DNA of 44,639 bases from Candidatus Gastranaerophilales bacterium (GTDB lineage Bacteria; Cyanobacteriota; Vampirovibrionia; Gastranaerophilales; Gastranaerophilaceae): positions 1-44,639 of the forward strand of contig CALUUL010000009.1 of NCBI GenBank assembly GCA_944323945.1, in the 5' to 3' direction. The notes beneath the pieces were generated by a model. It did not search any database. It was not told where the DNA came from and saw nothing but the letters and a program-made list of their open reading frames with translations. The stretch's first letter is position 1; every line of letters starts with the position of its first letter. Both the position numbers and the translations under genes were made by a program. Of this stretch, positions 43,724 through 44,639 are shown one piece after another.

Positions 43724-44512
43724 TTATTGTGTTTCTAATAATTGATATCTTTCTTCCCAAGATGGGTGAGTTGAAAAATAACTGAAAAATTCAGGTGTTT
43801 TTTCATTATCTTTAAGTCTTTTTATAAAGTTTTTACCACCGTTATTTGTACCATATAATTTTATTAACATTCTACTAGCATATAAATCTGCTTCTTTTTC
43901 TTGTTTTCTGGAGTGAGATAAAAATTCTGTTTCGGAAATTCCTTGAACAATACTTTGCATATGACTACTTTGACCTGTTATTAAACATAATGCAATTATT
44001 CCAACTTGTTTACTTATTGTTTTTAAATGATCTCTATGGGCATAATGTCCTAATTCATGAGCCATCACAAAGGCAAGTTCTTGTTCTGTAAGGTTCTTTT
44101 CTATAATACCTGATGTAAATATAATGCTTCCATCAGGTGAAATCATCGCATTTATTTCATTATCAGTTAATATATTAATATTAAATTCTGATTTATTTTG
44201 AAGATTTTTGTCATTTTTAATTATTAGTTTTTTCAAATGGTTTAATTGTGCTATTTTCTTATTATATTTATTATCTGTCTTTATATGTTGCTTAACAGAA
44301 AATAGTGATTCTATTTTTAATTGAGTTTCAACCGGCATTCTATCAATATATATTGATGATAAAAAACTGAAAGAAAAAAGGAATGCTAATACAATACCTA
44401 CAATACCAGATAAAAGAATTAAAAAATCCTTGCCTTCGTTTGTAGTACTTACATTTATATTATCTTCTTGTATTAATGCAAGTTGATTTTCGTAATTATT
44501 GTTCTTTTTCAT
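43724..44512 (-). CDS. M48-family membrane metallopeptidase
   Basis: This 262-aa zinc peptidase has an N-terminal cytosolic tail and one membrane helix (about 30-55). The catalytic domain carries HELGH (VMAHELGHYAHRDHLK). The third ligand Glu is in QEKEADLYASRML, and the C-terminal STHPSWEERY is typical of M48C-type peptidases. ATG 44512 lies inside the end of the upstream YbjQ-like gene (17-bp overlap), so translation is probably coupled. The role is likely envelope protein quality control. Confidence 0.9.
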   Translation of the reverse strand: MKKNNNYENQLALIQEDNINVSTTNEGKDFLILLSGIVGIVLAFLFSFSFLSSIYIDRMPVETQLKIESLFSVKQHIKTDNKYNKKIAQLNHLKKLIIKNDKNLQNKSEFNINILTDNEINAMISPDGSIIFTSGIIEKNLTEQELAFVMAHELGHYAHRDHLKTISKQVGIIALCLITGQSSHMQSIVQGISETEFLSHSRKQEKEADLYASRMLIKLYGTNNGGKNFIKRLKDNEKTPEFFSYFSTHPSWEERYQLLETQ

Positions 44513-44639
44513 ATGTTACTGCTGTTCCATATGCAATTATTGCACATTGAGGAATACTTTGCGGATTATATAAATCGCTAAGCATTACTGATTCAATTCT
44601 TACATTGACAATAATATTAGCATACTTAGCTTTTTCTCT
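44496..44639 (-). CDS. YbjQ/UPF0145-family heavy-metal-binding-domain protein, C-terminal part
   Basis: The frame enters from the right edge and ends with TAA at 44498-44496, giving 47 residues. YANIIVNVRIESVM and IIAYGTAVTYEKEQ match the end of the YbjQ (DUF74) family, where the last strand reads AYGTAV. The gene overlaps the M48 start by 17 bp. Molecular function of the family is unsettled and the N-terminal part is outside the window. Confidence 0.75.
   Translation of the reverse strand, partial: REKAKYANIIVNVRIESVMLSDLYNPQSIPQCAIIAYGTAVTYEKEQ

Overview
Kind of organism. The window is very AT-rich and gene-dense. It looks like one contig of a Gram-negative, probably anaerobic, host-associated bacterium. 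Support comes from an outer-membrane barrel protein ending in Phe, a TolC/NodT-type efflux protein, a heptosyltransferase-like GT9 enzyme, rubrerythrin, class I GAPDH, a short GSI-type glutamine synthetase lacking the usual adenylylation Tyr, and glyQ without an adjacent glyS. This mix resembles non-photosynthetic gut Cyanobacteria (Gastranaerophilales/Vampirovibrionia). That assignment is an inference from protein character, not a database result.

Layout. 1-5.2 kb: start of a TPR protein, a complementary pair of M16 peptidases, a small unknown protein, a LipM-like acyltransferase, rubrerythrin and dCMP deaminase. 5.3-10.5 kb: a tightly packed run of two WYL-type regulators, a DUF4127 protein and a ThrRS lacking the TGS domain. 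10.5-15.4 kb: a chemosensory island (tandem CheW, membrane-anchored MCP, large CheA). 15.4-24.2 kb: housekeeping genes (two PlsC acyltransferases, gap, glyQ, an amino-acid permease, nadE, glnA). 24.3-26.4 kb: accessory zone with tRNA-His, a duplicated tRNA 3' end around a small palindromic element, a hairpin-rich spacer, a pyruvyl-transferase gene broken by one stop, and an XRE regulator. 26.4-32.5 kb: two divergent regulator/target pairs (ArsR-permease, HxlR-MBL hydrolase), a SprA-related metalloprotease-like protein, a surface barrel protein, a GDPD and a CDF transporter. 32.5-36.7 kb: tRNA-Ser(CGA) followed by an element holding a single-chain restriction-modification gene and closed by a copy of the tRNA 3' end. 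36.8-44.6 kb: cupin, EmrAB-type efflux with a divergent outer-membrane component, periplasmic carbonic anhydrase, Maa-type acetyltransferase, GT9, M48 peptidase and the end of a YbjQ-family protein.

Main discovery candidate. Two unrelated tRNA genes (His at 24304-24380, Ser at 32494-32580) are each followed by the same unusual element. It starts with an inverted T-arm-like hairpin (GGGATGAGAACCC) whose flanks match the T-stem of the particular host tRNA. It then has a conserved hairpin, an identical 31-bp stretch, and a two-part stem that differs between copies by compensatory changes. It ends by regenerating the tRNA 3' half. At tRNA-His the element is about 120 bp and has no gene. At tRNA-Ser it has been opened by a 3.9-kb R-M cargo flanked by 61-bp direct repeats of the element's own right half. 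No integrase is present in the window. This looks like a tRNA-T-arm-targeting, cassette-accepting, non-autonomous element family.

Regulation seen directly: several strong intrinsic terminators, good sigma70-type promoters (hxlR has TTGACA-N16-TATAAT), operator-like dyads at hxlR and arsR, repeated motifs before glnA, and a recurring pattern of -10 boxes 6-7 nt before ATG (nadE, arsR, lipM-like, first WYL gene) that suggests leaderless mRNAs. No CRISPR array, rRNA or intact transposase was seen.
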